The notes: generated from the sequence alone by a model not told the origin. 20,274 bases of DNA from Clostridia bacterium (GCA_900763875.1 CAAFLX010000007.1:1-20274); one strand, 5' to 3'. Positions 1-7,956 are shown, counted from the first letter of the stretch. Numbers and translations are program-made.

Positions 1-208
1 AGGCTCTCGGCAATGCGCAATTTATGCGTAATGCCGTTGCCTCGGCGATGATTTTTGCTTCGGCACACCCGAGTGCGTGGCACGCGCGATTAATTATAAA
101 TAAAAGTTTTATAAAAAATAAATTTAATCCATATATACTAGATTTTGGGGTGGCGGGGAGTTTTTGGACACAAGTTCAAAAAATATTCAAAAAATCGTAA
201 ATTTTTGC
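1..208. other. Upstream flank without a supported gene
   Basis: No convincing gene is visible here. On the + strand one frame stays open from position 3 to about 203, but it has no start in the window, crosses a very AT-rich stretch (about 90-135) and resembles nothing I recognise. The minus strand is also open over the first 90 bases. The first 90 nt are more GC-rich and may be the end of a neighbouring gene or a structured intergenic element. Roughly 91-208 is AT-rich promoter-type spacer. The tuf, fusA, rpsG and rpsL genes that often precede rpsJ are not in the window. Confidence 0.4.
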
Positions 209-237
209 TTGACTTTAATTTTCAAAAATTATATAGT
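209..237 (+). promoter_or_regulatory. Sigma-A-type promoter of the S10 operon
   Basis: TTGACT at 209-214 and TATAGT at 232-237 are separated by exactly 17 bp; each hexamer matches the consensus at 5 of 6 positions. The upstream sequence is A/T-rich, as expected of a strong promoter. Predicted transcription start is near 244, giving a leader of about 90 nt before rpsJ. Confidence 0.8.
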
Positions 238-243
238 AAACGA

Positions 244-335
244 GCGTGTCGAAAGGGATACGTGTTTTCCGTCGCGATTGCGGCGGGTAAAAAATATAAG
301 ACACACACGGACAAGTGTAATATAGGAGGCTAATA
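244..335 (+). promoter_or_regulatory. S10 operon leader with GC-rich hairpin and strong RBS
   Basis: The untranslated leader contains a hairpin whose arms CCGTCGC (269-275) and GCGGCGG (280-286) pair over 7 bp with one G-U and a GATT loop. Flanking T and A runs may extend the stem. A weaker ACAC/GTGT pairing lies near 305-318. The ribosome binding site AGGAGG is at 324-329. In E. coli L4 represses this operon through its leader; whether this leader binds any ribosomal protein cannot be told from sequence. Confidence 0.5.
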
Positions 336-644
336 ATGGCTGGACAAAAGATCAGAATTAAACTTAAGGCTTACGACCACAACCTTATCGATCTTTCCGC
401 AGAGAAGATTGTCGAGACAGTCAAGAAAACTGGAACGAAGGTTTCGGGTCCCATTCCTCTTCCCACGGAAAAGGAAATCATCACGATTTTGCGTGCTACT
501 CACAAATACAAAGACAGCCGCGAACAATTTGAACTCAGAACACACAAGCGTTTGATTGATATCTACAATCCCACGAGCAAGACTGTTGATTCTTTGATGA
601 AACTCGATTTGCCCGCAGGCGTTGATATCTCCATCAAACTCTAA
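336..644 (+). CDS. rpsJ: 30S ribosomal protein S10
   Basis: S10 is a small-subunit head protein and, as NusE, a partner of NusB in transcription antitermination. The 102 residues match the family length. The N-terminus (AGQKIRIKLKAYDH) and the segment around residues 58-75 with SREQFELRTHKR are typical of S10. The start is the ATG seven bases after AGGAGG. It is the first gene of the S10 cluster, directly behind the promoter and leader, and 26 nt separate it from rplC. Confidence 0.98.
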   Translation: MAGQKIRIKLKAYDHNLIDLSAEKIVETVKKTGTKVSGPIPLPTEKEIITILRATHKYKDSREQFELRTHKRLIDIYNPTSKTVDSLMKLDLPAGVDISIKL

Positions 645-670
645 GCAAATAAAAGGAGGATGAACTTTAC

Positions 671-1306
671 ATGGATAAAGCAATCATCGGAAAGAAAATC
701 GGCATGAGCCAAATCTTTACTGCAGAAGGCAAGGTCATTCCCGTAACGGTCGTGGAAGCAGGTCCCTGCCCGGTTGTGCAGATAAAGACGAAAGAGAACG
801 ACGGTTATGAAGCTGTGCAAGTCGGCTTTGGCACTGTCAAGGAAACAAGAGTAAACAAGCCGGTTGCCGGACACTTCAAGAAAGCCGGCGTAACCGTCAA
901 GAAGTACCTTCGTGAATTCCGTTTCGCAAACTGCGCGAGCTACACGCTCGGACAGGAACTGACCTGCGACATGTTCACTCAAGGCGACAAAGTTGACGTT
1001 ACGGGCACTTCAAAAGGTCACGGCTACTCGGGCGTCATCCAAAGATGGAACTCCCACAGAATCGGGCCTATGACTCACGGTACCGGCCCTATCCACAGAA
1101 GCGTTGGTTCTATGGGTGCTTGCTCCTCTCCCTCGAGAGTGTTCAAGAACAAGCACATGGCAGGACAATGGGGACACGAAAAGGTTACTGTCCAAAACCT
1201 TACCGTCGCACGCGTCGATGCAGCAAGAAATCTTCTTCTCATCAAGGGTGCTATCCCCGGGCCCAAGGGCGGCGTCGTCGTTGTGAAGGAATCCATCAAG
1301 GGTTAA
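671..1306 (+). CDS. rplC: 50S ribosomal protein L3
   Basis: L3 binds 23S rRNA early in large-subunit assembly and reaches toward the peptidyl transferase centre. The 211-residue product begins with MDKAIIGKKIGMSQIF, the classic L3 start. It carries the extended central loop (about residues 125-160, with GTGPIHRSVGSMG and the HMAGQWG segment) that approaches the active site. AGGAGG lies at 654-659, twelve bases before the ATG. rplD follows after 13 nt. Nothing is missing relative to the family. Confidence 0.98.
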   Translation: MDKAIIGKKIGMSQIFTAEGKVIPVTVVEAGPCPVVQIKTKENDGYEAVQVGFGTVKETRVNKPVAGHFKKAGVTVKKYLREFRFANCASYTLGQELTCDMFTQGDKVDVTGTSKGHGYSGVIQRWNSHRIGPMTHGTGPIHRSVGSMGACSSPSRVFKNKHMAGQWGHEKVTVQNLTVARVDAARNLLLIKGAIPGPKGGVVVVKESIKG

Positions 1307-1319
1307 GCGGAGGTAGAAT

Positions 1320-1940
1320 ATGAAACTGAACGTTTTGAATATGGCAGGCAAGAAAGCCGGCACGGTTGAAATCAGCGATTCCATCTTTGCACGCGATTAT
1401 AACGAAGCACTTATTCACCAAGTGGTCGTTGCACAACTCGCAAACAAACGCCAAGGCACGATGAGCGCACTCACCAGAACGGAAGTTCGCGGCGGTGGCT
1501 GCAAGCCTTATCGTCAAAAAGGCACGGGCCGCGCTCGTCAAGGCTCGATCGTCGCACCCCAATACGTTGGCGGCGGCGTGGTGTTCGCAAAGAAACCCAG
1601 AGATTTCTCTCAAAAAATCAACAAGAGCATGAAGACGGCTGCGTTCTATTCCGCGCTTTCTGAAAAGATTCGTCAAAACGAAGTTGTCGTTCTTGACAAA
1701 TTTGCTCTGGCAGAGGCAAAAACCAAACTCGTTGCAGGAGCGGTCAAAGCACTCTCTCTCAACGGCAAAGTTATGTTTGTTCTTGACGAGTACGATCAAG
1801 TCGCTCTCAAAGCAAGCAACAACATTCCCACCGTTGCAGTGTGCGAGGCAAGAACTCTCAGCGTCTATGACGTCGTGGCAACGAAGAACATCGTCATCAC
1901 GGTTGACGCACTTAAAAAACTCGAGGAGGCAGCACAATGA
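1320..1940 (+). CDS. rplD: 50S ribosomal protein L4
   Basis: L4 is a large-subunit protein whose long loop lines the peptide exit tunnel; in E. coli it is also the autogenous repressor of the S10 operon. The 206-residue length is normal. The tunnel loop is visible around residues 43-95, with GTMSALTRTEVRGGG followed by a basic GTGRARQGS segment. GGAGGT precedes the ATG. The stop codon overlaps the rplW start (ATGA at 1937-1940), so the two are probably translationally coupled. Confidence 0.97.
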   Translation: MKLNVLNMAGKKAGTVEISDSIFARDYNEALIHQVVVAQLANKRQGTMSALTRTEVRGGGCKPYRQKGTGRARQGSIVAPQYVGGGVVFAKKPRDFSQKINKSMKTAAFYSALSEKIRQNEVVVLDKFALAEAKTKLVAGAVKALSLNGKVMFVLDEYDQVALKASNNIPTVAVCEARTLSVYDVVATKNIVITVDALKKLEEAAQ

Positions 1941-2227
1941 CAGCATACGACATCATTATCGAGCCAATCCTCTCCGAAAAGAGTTATGACGGCATCGCAA
2001 ACAAAAGATATACGTTCAAGGTTGTCAAATCCGCAACCAAGACGCAAATCAAGGCAGCAGTCGAGCAAATCTTCCAAGTGAAAGTTGACAAAGTCAACAC
2101 TTCCAACTACGACGGCAAATTGAAGAGAATGGGCAGAAACGAAGGCAGACGCTCTGCGTTCAAGAAAGCCATCGTCACTTTGACCGACGACAGTAAGGCA
2201 ATCGAATTCTTCGAGAGCTTGGCATAA
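1937..2227 (+). CDS. rplW: 50S ribosomal protein L23
   Basis: L23 sits at the exit of the peptide tunnel and is the docking site for trigger factor and SRP. The 96-residue product starts TAYDIIIEPILSEKSYDG, matching the L23 N-terminal motif (PxxSEKS), and has the usual loop rich in basic residues (GKLKRMGRNEGRRS, about 61-74). The start overlaps the rplD stop by four bases and the upstream GAGG inside rplD can serve as its Shine-Dalgarno sequence. Confidence 0.97.
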   Translation: MTAYDIIIEPILSEKSYDGIANKRYTFKVVKSATKTQIKAAVEQIFQVKVDKVNTSNYDGKLKRMGRNEGRRSAFKKAIVTLTDDSKAIEFFESLA

Positions 2228-2241
2228 GGAGAGTAAAGAAT

Positions 2242-3069
2242 ATGGCTATTAAGAAATATAAACCAACGTCTCCTGCACGTCGTTTTATGACGGTGTCTGC
2301 ATACGAAGAGATCACAAGCACCACTCCCGAGCGTTCACTTCTTGTGTCCCTCAACAAGAGCGGCGGCAGAAACTCTATGGGCAGAATCACCGTTCGTCAC
2401 ATCGGCGGCGGTAACAAAAACAAATATCGTATCATCGACTACAAGCGCAACAAAGACGGTATCCCCGCAAAAGTCGCAACCATCGAATACGACCCCAACC
2501 GTTCTGCAAACATCGCACTTTTGCACTATGCGGACGGCGAGAAGAAATACATCCTTGCTCCTTTGGGCTTGAACGTGGGCGACGTGCTTGAAAGCGGCGT
2601 GGACGCTGACATCAAAGTCGGCAACGCACTTCCTCTTTCCGCAATCCCCGTCGGTACGATGATTCACAACATCGAGCTTCAACCCGGCAACGGCGGTATC
2701 ATCGCAAGAGCAGCAGGCAACGCGGCTCAACTTATGGCAAAAGAAGGCAAGTACGCAATCGTGCGTATGCCCAGCGGTGAAATGAGATACATTCTCATCA
2801 ACTGCAGAGCGACAGTCGGTCAAGTGGGCAACATCGACCACGAAATCGTGCGCGTCGGTAAAGCCGGTAAAACCCGCCATATGGGCGTGCGTCCTACCGT
2901 CCGCGGCGTCGTCATGAACCCGAACGACCACCCGCACGGCGGCGGCGAGGGCAAATCTCCTGTCGGTATGCCTTCACCTGTTACTCCTTGGGGTAAACCT
3001 GCTCTCGGTTATAAGACCAGAAAGAAGAAGAACAAATCTAATAAGTTCATTATTAAGCGTGTGAACTAA
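2242..3069 (+). CDS. rplB: 50S ribosomal protein L2
   Basis: L2 is a core large-subunit protein needed for subunit association and peptidyl transferase activity. The 275 residues match the family. It begins MAIKKYKPTSPARRFMTV; the conserved RNA-binding middle is followed by the strongly conserved segment near residues 226-237 with NPNDHPHGGGEG, which includes the histidine equivalent to E. coli His229. The C-terminus is strongly basic. A plain AAGGAGAG precedes the start. rpsS follows after 12 nt. Confidence 0.98.
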   Translation: MAIKKYKPTSPARRFMTVSAYEEITSTTPERSLLVSLNKSGGRNSMGRITVRHIGGGNKNKYRIIDYKRNKDGIPAKVATIEYDPNRSANIALLHYADGEKKYILAPLGLNVGDVLESGVDADIKVGNALPLSAIPVGTMIHNIELQPGNGGIIARAAGNAAQLMAKEGKYAIVRMPSGEMRYILINCRATVGQVGNIDHEIVRVGKAGKTRHMGVRPTVRGVVMNPNDHPHGGGEGKSPVGMPSPVTPWGKPALGYKTRKKKNKSNKFIIKRVN

Positions 3070-3081
3070 TCGGAGGACAAA

Positions 3082-3354
3082 ATGAGTAGAAGTGTTAAAA
3101 AAGGCCCGTATGTAGAAGAGCGCCTTATGAACAGAATCAACGCGATGAACGCATCCGGTGAACGCCAATCTGTCAAAACTTGGTCCAGAAGTTCCACGAT
3201 TTTCCCTGAAATGGTCGGTCACACGATCGCAGTTCACAACGGCAAGCAACACGTCCCCGTGTACATCACGGAAGATATGGTCGGCTGCAAACTCGGCGAG
3301 TTTGCTCCCACGCGCACTTTCAGAGGCCACGCGGGCGCAAAGACAACGAAGTAA
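3082..3354 (+). CDS. rpsS: 30S ribosomal protein S19
   Basis: S19 forms the head of the small subunit with S13 and contacts A-site tRNA. The 90-residue product starts MSRSVKKGPYVEERLM and contains the family block KTWSRSSTIFPEMVGHTIAV (about residues 29-48). It ends in GEFAPTRTFRGHAG, also typical. A CGGAGGA ribosome binding site lies in the 12-nt gap after rplB; rplV follows 13 nt later. Confidence 0.98.
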   Translation: MSRSVKKGPYVEERLMNRINAMNASGERQSVKTWSRSSTIFPEMVGHTIAVHNGKQHVPVYITEDMVGCKLGEFAPTRTFRGHAGAKTTK

Positions 3355-3367
3355 TTAGGAGGAAGAA

Positions 3368-3757
3368 ATGGCTACAAGAAGTAAACAAAAAGCCTTGGAT
3401 CGTCAAGCAAAAGCGGATACAAGACCTTGCGCAACTGCTAAATTCGTCAGAATTTCTCCCTTCAAAGTTCGCATCGTTCTCGACATCATCAGAGGCAAAT
3501 CGGTAACAGAAGCAATCGCTATCTTGGAAAACACTCCCAAGGCGGCAAGCGAACCGCTCATCAAGTTGGTCAACAGCGCGGCTGCAAACGGCGAAAACAA
3601 TCAAAACCTTGCAAGAAACGATATGTTCGTTGCAGAGTGCTACGCAAACGAAGGGCCTACCCTCAAGCGTATCCAACCCGTGTCAAAGGGCAGAGCGTAT
3701 CGCATCAACAAGAGAACAAGTCATATCACGGTCATTCTTGACACGGTGAAAGCGTAA
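3368..3757 (+). CDS. rplV: 50S ribosomal protein L22
   Basis: L22 contacts all domains of 23S rRNA and its beta-hairpin forms, with L4, the tunnel constriction. The 129-residue protein has a basic N-terminal stretch of roughly 20 residues (TRSKQKALDRQAKADTRP) ahead of the usual start of the fold at AKFVRISPFKVR, making it slightly longer than the 110-residue norm. The hairpin is at about residues 95-115 (PTLKRIQPVSKGRAYRINKR). The AGGAGG before the first ATG supports the long start. Confidence 0.96.
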   Translation: MATRSKQKALDRQAKADTRPCATAKFVRISPFKVRIVLDIIRGKSVTEAIAILENTPKAASEPLIKLVNSAAANGENNQNLARNDMFVAECYANEGPTLKRIQPVSKGRAYRINKRTSHITVILDTVKA

Positions 3758-3773
3758 TAGGAGGTATAACACA

Positions 3774-4436
3774 ATGGGACAAAAAGTCGATCCGAACGGT
3801 CTTCGTACAGGCGTCATCAAATCGTGGAGTTCTAAGTGGTATGCCGACAAGGCGCACTTTGCAGACAACATCGTTGAAGACAACAGAGTCCGCAAGTTCA
3901 TCAAAAAGAAATACTACGATACGGCAATTTCAAAAATCGTGCTCGAAAGAGCGGCAGATAAACTGGTAGTCGCAATCTACACCGCACGTCCCGCAGTGCT
4001 TATCGGCAAGGCAGGCGCAGGCGTTGAAGAGATCAAGAAAGAAGTTGAAAAACTCGTTTCCGGCGACAAGAAAGTGAGCATCAACATCATGGAAGTCAAA
4101 CATCCCGATGCAGACGCTCAACTCGTTGCAGAAAGCATTGCAAAGCAACTCGAAGGACGCGCATCTTTCCGTCGTTCGATGAAACAAGCGATGTCCAAGG
4201 CAATGAAAGCGGGCGCAAAGGGCGTCAAGACGATGGTCAGCGGCAGACTCGACGGTGCTGAAATCGCAAGAAGCGAACAATACCGTGAAGGTTCTATTCC
4301 TCTTCAAACTCTCCGTGCAGACATCGACTACGGCGTTGCAACCGCAAACACCACGTTCGGCGCAATCGGCGTCAAATGCTGGATCTACAAGGGTGAAGTC
4401 CTTGGGAAAAATCCACTTGAAGGAGGAAATCAATAA
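3774..4436 (+). CDS. rpsC: 30S ribosomal protein S3
   Basis: S3 lines the mRNA entry tunnel and contributes to the ribosomal helicase. The 220-residue product begins MGQKVDPNGLRTGVIKSW, standard for S3. A type II KH domain occupies about residues 39-108, with its RNA-binding GKAG loop at 78-81. The C-terminal S3 domain contains KGVKTMVSGRLDGAEIARSE, whose basic residues contact mRNA. The stop overlaps the rplP start by one base (TAATG). Confidence 0.98.
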   Translation: MGQKVDPNGLRTGVIKSWSSKWYADKAHFADNIVEDNRVRKFIKKKYYDTAISKIVLERAADKLVVAIYTARPAVLIGKAGAGVEEIKKEVEKLVSGDKKVSINIMEVKHPDADAQLVAESIAKQLEGRASFRRSMKQAMSKAMKAGAKGVKTMVSGRLDGAEIARSEQYREGSIPLQTLRADIDYGVATANTTFGAIGVKCWIYKGEVLGKNPLEGGNQ

Positions 4437-4873
4437 TGTTAATGCCTAAACGCGTCAAAAGACGTCGCCAAATGCGTGGCAGAATGAAAGGCAAAGCAAA
4501 CAAGGGCAACATCGTCGCATACGGCGAGTACGGTCTTGTTTCGACAGAGCCGGGCTGGATTACCTCCAACCAAATCGAAGCAGCTCGTGTCGCTATGACG
4601 AGATACATCCGTCGTGGCGGTCAAGTCTGGGTGGATATTTTCCCTCACAAACCCGTAACGGCAAAACCTGCCGAAACTCGTATGGGTTCAGGTAAAGGTT
4701 CTCCCGAATACTGGGTAGCAGTCGTCAAGCCGGGCCGTGTGATGTTTGAAATCGCAGGTATCGACGAAGCAGTAGCAAAAGAGGCATTGCGTCTTGCTGC
4801 AAACAAACTTCCCGTCAAGTGCAAGTTTGTCAGAGCAGAGGACGTCAACGGTGCCGAAGGCGGTGAAGCATGA
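4436..4873 (+). CDS. rplP: 50S ribosomal protein L16
   Basis: L16 organises the A-site and central protuberance region of the large subunit. The 145-residue sequence (MLMPKRVKRRRQMRGRMKG at the start) is a normal L16, with the conserved GEYGLVS and RMGSGKGSPEYWVAVVKPG blocks. Two in-frame ATGs, at 4436 and 4442, could serve as start. AGGAGG at 4421-4426 is better spaced for the first, which overlaps the rpsC stop. The end overlaps rpmC (ATGA at 4870-4873). Confidence 0.97.
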   Translation: MLMPKRVKRRRQMRGRMKGKANKGNIVAYGEYGLVSTEPGWITSNQIEAARVAMTRYIRRGGQVWVDIFPHKPVTAKPAETRMGSGKGSPEYWVAVVKPGRVMFEIAGIDEAVAKEALRLAANKLPVKCKFVRAEDVNGAEGGEA

Positions 4874-5085
4874 AATCAAAACAAGTTTTGGAAATGACAG
4901 ATAAAGAGCTTCAAACCAAGCTCAACGAATTGAAGTCGGAATTGTTTTTCCTCCGCTTCAAAAACGCCACGAATCAACTGACCAACCCCATGGTTATCGT
5001 TGAAACGCGTCGTGACATTGCCCGTATCAAGACTGTCATCCGTCAAAGAGAAATTGCTCGTGCAAACGACGAGGCAAAGGGCTAA
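4870..5085 (+). CDS. rpmC: 50S ribosomal protein L29
   Basis: L29 is a small two-helix protein near the tunnel exit beside L23. The 71-residue product (MKSKQVLEMTDKELQTKLNE) has the LFFLRFKNATNQLTNP motif and the RRDIARIKTVIRQRE helix of the family. It overlaps the rplP stop by four bases and lies 12 nt before rpsQ, so coupling with rplP is likely. Confidence 0.96.
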   Translation: MKSKQVLEMTDKELQTKLNELKSELFFLRFKNATNQLTNPMVIVETRRDIARIKTVIRQREIARANDEAKG

Positions 5086-5097
5086 TCGGAGGAGCAT

Positions 5098-5355
5098 ATG
5101 GAAGAAAGAAATTTGAGAAAAGAAAGAGTGGGTATCGTCGTGAGCGATAAGATGGACAAAACCATCGTCGTCGCAGTCCGCGAGCGTGTCAAACATCCCC
5201 TCTACAAGAAAATCGTAAACCGCACCAAGAAGTTCAAAGCACACGACGAAAACAACGTTTGCGGCATTGGCGACAAGGTGCTCATCCAAGAAACTCGTCC
5301 TCTTTCCAAGGACAAGTGCTGGAGACTCGTTGAAATAATCGAGAAAGCCAAATAA
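5098..5355 (+). CDS. rpsQ: 30S ribosomal protein S17
   Basis: S17 is an OB-fold primary 16S rRNA-binding protein. The 85 residues show the signature RKERVGIVVSDKMDKTIVV near the start, then HPLYKKIVNRTKKFKAHDE and GDKVLIQETRPLSKDK, in the expected order. Length is normal. A CGGAGGA site immediately precedes the ATG in the 12-nt gap after rpmC. Confidence 0.97.
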   Translation: MEERNLRKERVGIVVSDKMDKTIVVAVRERVKHPLYKKIVNRTKKFKAHDENNVCGIGDKVLIQETRPLSKDKCWRLVEIIEKAK

Positions 5356-5368
5356 TAGGAGGAACGCT

Positions 5369-5737
5369 ATGATTCAACCATTGAGTTGGCTCAAAGTTGC
5401 TGACAACAGCGGAGCTAAAGAAATTATGTGTATCAGAGTCCTGGGCGGTTCTTTCAGAAGAAGCGGAAACATCGGCGACGTCATCGTCGCATCCGTCAAA
5501 TCGGCTATCCCGGGCGGCAAAGTCAAGAAAGGCGACGTTGTGAAAGCAGTCATCGTCCGCACGACTTTCGGTCTTCAACGCGAGGACGGCAGCTACATCA
5601 AGTTTGACGACAACGCAGCTGTCATCATTGACAACCAAAAACAACCACAAGGCACTCGTATTTTTGGGCCTATCGCAAGAGAACTTCGTGACAAGGATTA
5701 CACCAAAATCATCTCTCTTGCACCCGAAGTGCTGTAA
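5369..5737 (+). CDS. rplN: 50S ribosomal protein L14
   Basis: L14 lies at the subunit interface and contributes to intersubunit bridges. The 122-residue length is exact for bacteria. It starts MIQPLSWLKVADNSGAKE and carries the family pattern with GGSFRRSGNIGDVIVASVK and the C-terminal FGPIARELRDKDYTKIISLA. An AGGAGG site precedes the start. rplX follows after 14 nt. Confidence 0.98.
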   Translation: MIQPLSWLKVADNSGAKEIMCIRVLGGSFRRSGNIGDVIVASVKSAIPGGKVKKGDVVKAVIVRTTFGLQREDGSYIKFDDNAAVIIDNQKQPQGTRIFGPIARELRDKDYTKIISLAPEVL

Positions 5738-5751
5738 GGAGGACGACTATT

Positions 5752-6159
5752 ATGGCAAAATTGAGTGTTAAGAAAGGCGACAACGTTATGGTTATCACCG
5801 GCAAGGATCAAGGCAAAGTGGGCAAAGTGCTCAAAGTGTTTCCCGACACCGGCAGAATCTACGTTGAAGGCGTCAATATCGTTTCAAAGAGCAAAAAGCC
5901 CAGAAATGCACAAGAAAAGGGCGGCATCATCAAGCAAGAGGGCACAATCGATGCATCCAACGTTATGCACGTTTGCGCAAGCTGCGGCGACGTCGTCAGA
6001 GTCAAGCACGAAGTGAAAGACGTGAACGGCAAGCAAAAGTCCGTGCGCGTATGCCCCAAGTGCGGTGCGTCTTTGGACGAGAAGAAATCATCTGCAAAGA
6101 AAGTGGCAAAGAAAGCCGCAAAAAAGAAAGCAGAAAAGTCCGAAGATAAAAAGGACTGA
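5752..6159 (+). CDS. rplX: 50S ribosomal protein L24, zinc-ribbon type with lysine-rich tail
   Basis: L24 is an assembly-initiating large-subunit protein. Residues 1-70 hold the KOW domain (VKKGDNVMVITGKDQGKVG). Two CxxC pairs (Cys75/78 and Cys101/104) form a probable zinc ribbon, present in some bacterial L24 and absent in others. Residues about 111-135 are a low-complexity tail of Lys, Ala and Glu that makes the protein 135 residues, against a usual 100-110. The tail is seen directly; a role in rRNA contact is inference. Confidence 0.96.
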   Translation: MAKLSVKKGDNVMVITGKDQGKVGKVLKVFPDTGRIYVEGVNIVSKSKKPRNAQEKGGIIKQEGTIDASNVMHVCASCGDVVRVKHEVKDVNGKQKSVRVCPKCGASLDEKKSSAKKVAKKAAKKKAEKSEDKKD

Positions 6160-6177
6160 TAAATCGGAGGTAATATC

Positions 6178-6786
6178 GTGGCAGAAAAGAAAAATCAGGT
6201 TGCTAAAGCAACTGCAACCGATAAGACGAATGCTGGTAATGCTGACAGATATCGCATGAGAAAACAGTATGCCGAAGAGGTCGTACCGGCTCTCATCAAA
6301 CGCTTTGGCTACAAGAACATCAACGAAGTTCCTCGTCTTGAGAAAATCGTGCTTAACATGGGCTTGGGCGACTGCAAAGACAACAGCAAATCCTTGCAAC
6401 TTGCAGTGGAAGAGCTCAAGATGATTGCAGGACAAAAACCCGTTATCACAACAGCAAAGAAATCAGTTGCAAACTTCAAGGTGAGAGAAGGCATGAACGT
6501 CGGTGCAAAAGTTACCCTTCGCGGCAACAGAATGTACGACTTTCTTGACAAGTTCGTTTCCATCGCGCTCCCCAGAGTCCGCGACTTCCGCGGAATCTCT
6601 CCGAAGTCTTTTGACGGAAGAGGCAACTACGCAGTCGGCGTGAAAGAGCAACTTATCTTCCCCGAAATCGAGTTCGACAAAGTCGAAAAGGTTCGCGGTT
6701 TCGATATTTGCATCGTCACAACGGCAAAGACCGACGAAGAGGCAAGAGAACTTTTGAAGTTGCTCGGTATGCCTTTTGCGAAGTAA
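6178..6786 (+). CDS. rplE: 50S ribosomal protein L5 with N-terminal extension
   Basis: L5 binds 5S rRNA and the P-site tRNA elbow. The core begins at about residue 27 (MRKQYAEEVVPALIKRFGY) and contains VPRLEKIVLNMGLGD, the segment with GMNVGAKVTLRGNRMYDFL, and the C-terminal DEEARELLKLLGMPF. Ahead of it are about 26 polar residues rich in Lys, Ala, Thr and Asn, giving 202 residues against about 180. The GTG start at 6178 has a strong CGGAGGT upstream, whereas the internal ATG at 6256 has no such site, so the long form is preferred. Confidence 0.95.
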   Translation: MAEKKNQVAKATATDKTNAGNADRYRMRKQYAEEVVPALIKRFGYKNINEVPRLEKIVLNMGLGDCKDNSKSLQLAVEELKMIAGQKPVITTAKKSVANFKVREGMNVGAKVTLRGNRMYDFLDKFVSIALPRVRDFRGISPKSFDGRGNYAVGVKEQLIFPEIEFDKVEKVRGFDICIVTTAKTDEEARELLKLLGMPFAK

Positions 6787-6796
6787 GGAGTGAACT

Positions 6797-6982
6797 ATGG
6801 CCAAAACATCAATGAAAATTAAGCAACAAAGACCACAAAAATACTCGACTCGTGAATATACGCGTTGCCGTATTTGCGGACGTCCCCACGCCGTGCTCAA
6901 AAAGTACGGTATTTGCAGAGTTTGCTTCAGAAACCTCGCTTACAAGGGCGAGATTCCCGGAGTGAAGAAGGCAAGTTGGTAA
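6797..6982 (+). CDS. rpsN: 30S ribosomal protein S14, zinc type
   Basis: S14 is a late-assembling head protein. This is the short 61-residue form with two CxxC pairs (Cys24/27 and Cys40/43) that bind zinc, usual in Gram-positives and Thermus; it is also called rpsZ. The end, GEIPGVKKASW, is the canonical C-terminus. It lies between rplE and rpsH, its normal spc position, behind an AAGGAG site. Confidence 0.98.
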   Translation: MAKTSMKIKQQRPQKYSTREYTRCRICGRPHAVLKKYGICRVCFRNLAYKGEIPGVKKASW

Positions 6983-6997
6983 GAGGAGGCACAAAAA

Positions 6998-7393
6998 ATG
7001 ACTGATCCAATTGCAGATATGCTTACAAGAATTAGAAATGCCTTGACCGCAAAGCACGAAACAGTTGAAGTTCCGGCGAGCAAAATCAAGGTGGCAATCG
7101 CAGAAATCCTCGTCAAAGAAGGTTACGTCAAAGGCTATGAGGTCGTGGACGGCGCAGTGCAAAACACCATCGTCATCACCCTCAAATACGCCCCCGTCAA
7201 GGGACAAAAGGTCGTGACCGGTCTTAAGAGAGTTTCAACACCCGGTCTTCGCGTCTACGCAGGTGTGGACAATCTTCCCAAGGTTCTCAACGGAATGGGT
7301 ATCGCAATCCTTTCCACGTCCAAGGGTATCCTCACCGACAAGGAAGCGAAAGCACAAAACGTCGGCGGCGAAGTGCTCGCATACGTTTGGTAA
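6998..7393 (+). CDS. rpsH: 30S ribosomal protein S8
   Basis: S8 is a primary 16S rRNA-binding protein and in E. coli the autogenous repressor of the spc operon. The 131-residue product starts MTDPIADMLTRIRNAL and includes RVSTPGLRVYAG and the diagnostic GIAILSTSKGILTDKEA near the C-terminus. GAGG precedes the ATG. rplF starts 12 nt after its stop. Confidence 0.98.
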   Translation: MTDPIADMLTRIRNALTAKHETVEVPASKIKVAIAEILVKEGYVKGYEVVDGAVQNTIVITLKYAPVKGQKVVTGLKRVSTPGLRVYAGVDNLPKVLNGMGIAILSTSKGILTDKEAKAQNVGGEVLAYVW

Positions 7394-7404
7394 GGAGGCG
7401 CGCT

Positions 7405-7944
7405 ATGTCAAGAATCGGTAGAGCACCTATTGCCATTCCGCAAGGTGTTACAGTTGATATCAACAACAACCTCGTTACGGTGAAAGGGCCTTTGGGCACA
7501 CTTTCCCAAACGGTTGACAAATCCATCGACGTCAAAGTCGAGGACGGACACGTGGTTTGCACTCGTCACTCCGACGACAAAGACCATCGCGCATTGCACG
7601 GACTTTATCGCGCGCTCATCAACAACATGGTTGTCGGTGTCACGAAGGGCTTTGAAAAGAGCCTCATCGTCAACGGCGTCGGTTATAAAGTCACCATTTC
7701 GGGCAACAAATTGACTCTCAACATCGGTTATTCTCACCCCGTTGAGTTTGTCGCTCCCGAAGGCATTTCTTTTGCGCAACCGCAACCCCTCGAAATCGTC
7801 GTGAAGGGTATTGACCGTCAACTCGTCGGTCAAGTCGCTGCAACCATCAAGGCTTCCAAACCGGTTGAGCCGTATCACAACTACGGTATTCACTACAAGG
7901 ATGAGACCGTCATCCACAAGGTCGGCAAGAGAGCCACGAAGTAA
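7405..7944 (+). CDS. rplF: 50S ribosomal protein L6
   Basis: L6 supports the sarcin-ricin loop region of the large subunit. The start is placed at the ATG at 7405 (MSRIGRAPIAIPQGV), which sits behind AAGGAGG in the gap after rpsH. An upstream in-frame TTG at 7387 would overlap rpsH and add only six unlike residues. The resulting 179 residues are normal. Two L6 repeats are visible, the second with PEPYHNYGIHYKDE-like sequence (here KPVEPYHNYGIHYKDE) and the GKRATK end. Confidence 0.97.
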   Translation: MSRIGRAPIAIPQGVTVDINNNLVTVKGPLGTLSQTVDKSIDVKVEDGHVVCTRHSDDKDHRALHGLYRALINNMVVGVTKGFEKSLIVNGVGYKVTISGNKLTLNIGYSHPVEFVAPEGISFAQPQPLEIVVKGIDRQLVGQVAATIKASKPVEPYHNYGIHYKDETVIHKVGKRATK

Positions 7945-7956
7945 TTGAGGTGAAGT

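Noticed and set aside
3..203. Possible C-terminal fragment of an upstream + gene
   Set aside because: It is open only because of chance in AT-rich sequence, runs up to the promoter, and shows no recognisable motif; both strands are open over the first 90 nt.
145..333. Open frame of 62 codons before rpsJ
   Set aside because: It covers the promoter and leader, has no ribosome binding site, and its translation is low-complexity.
7387..7404. Upstream TTG start for rplF
   Set aside because: It would overlap rpsH and add six residues unlike L6; the ATG at 7405 has the ribosome binding site and the canonical N-terminus.
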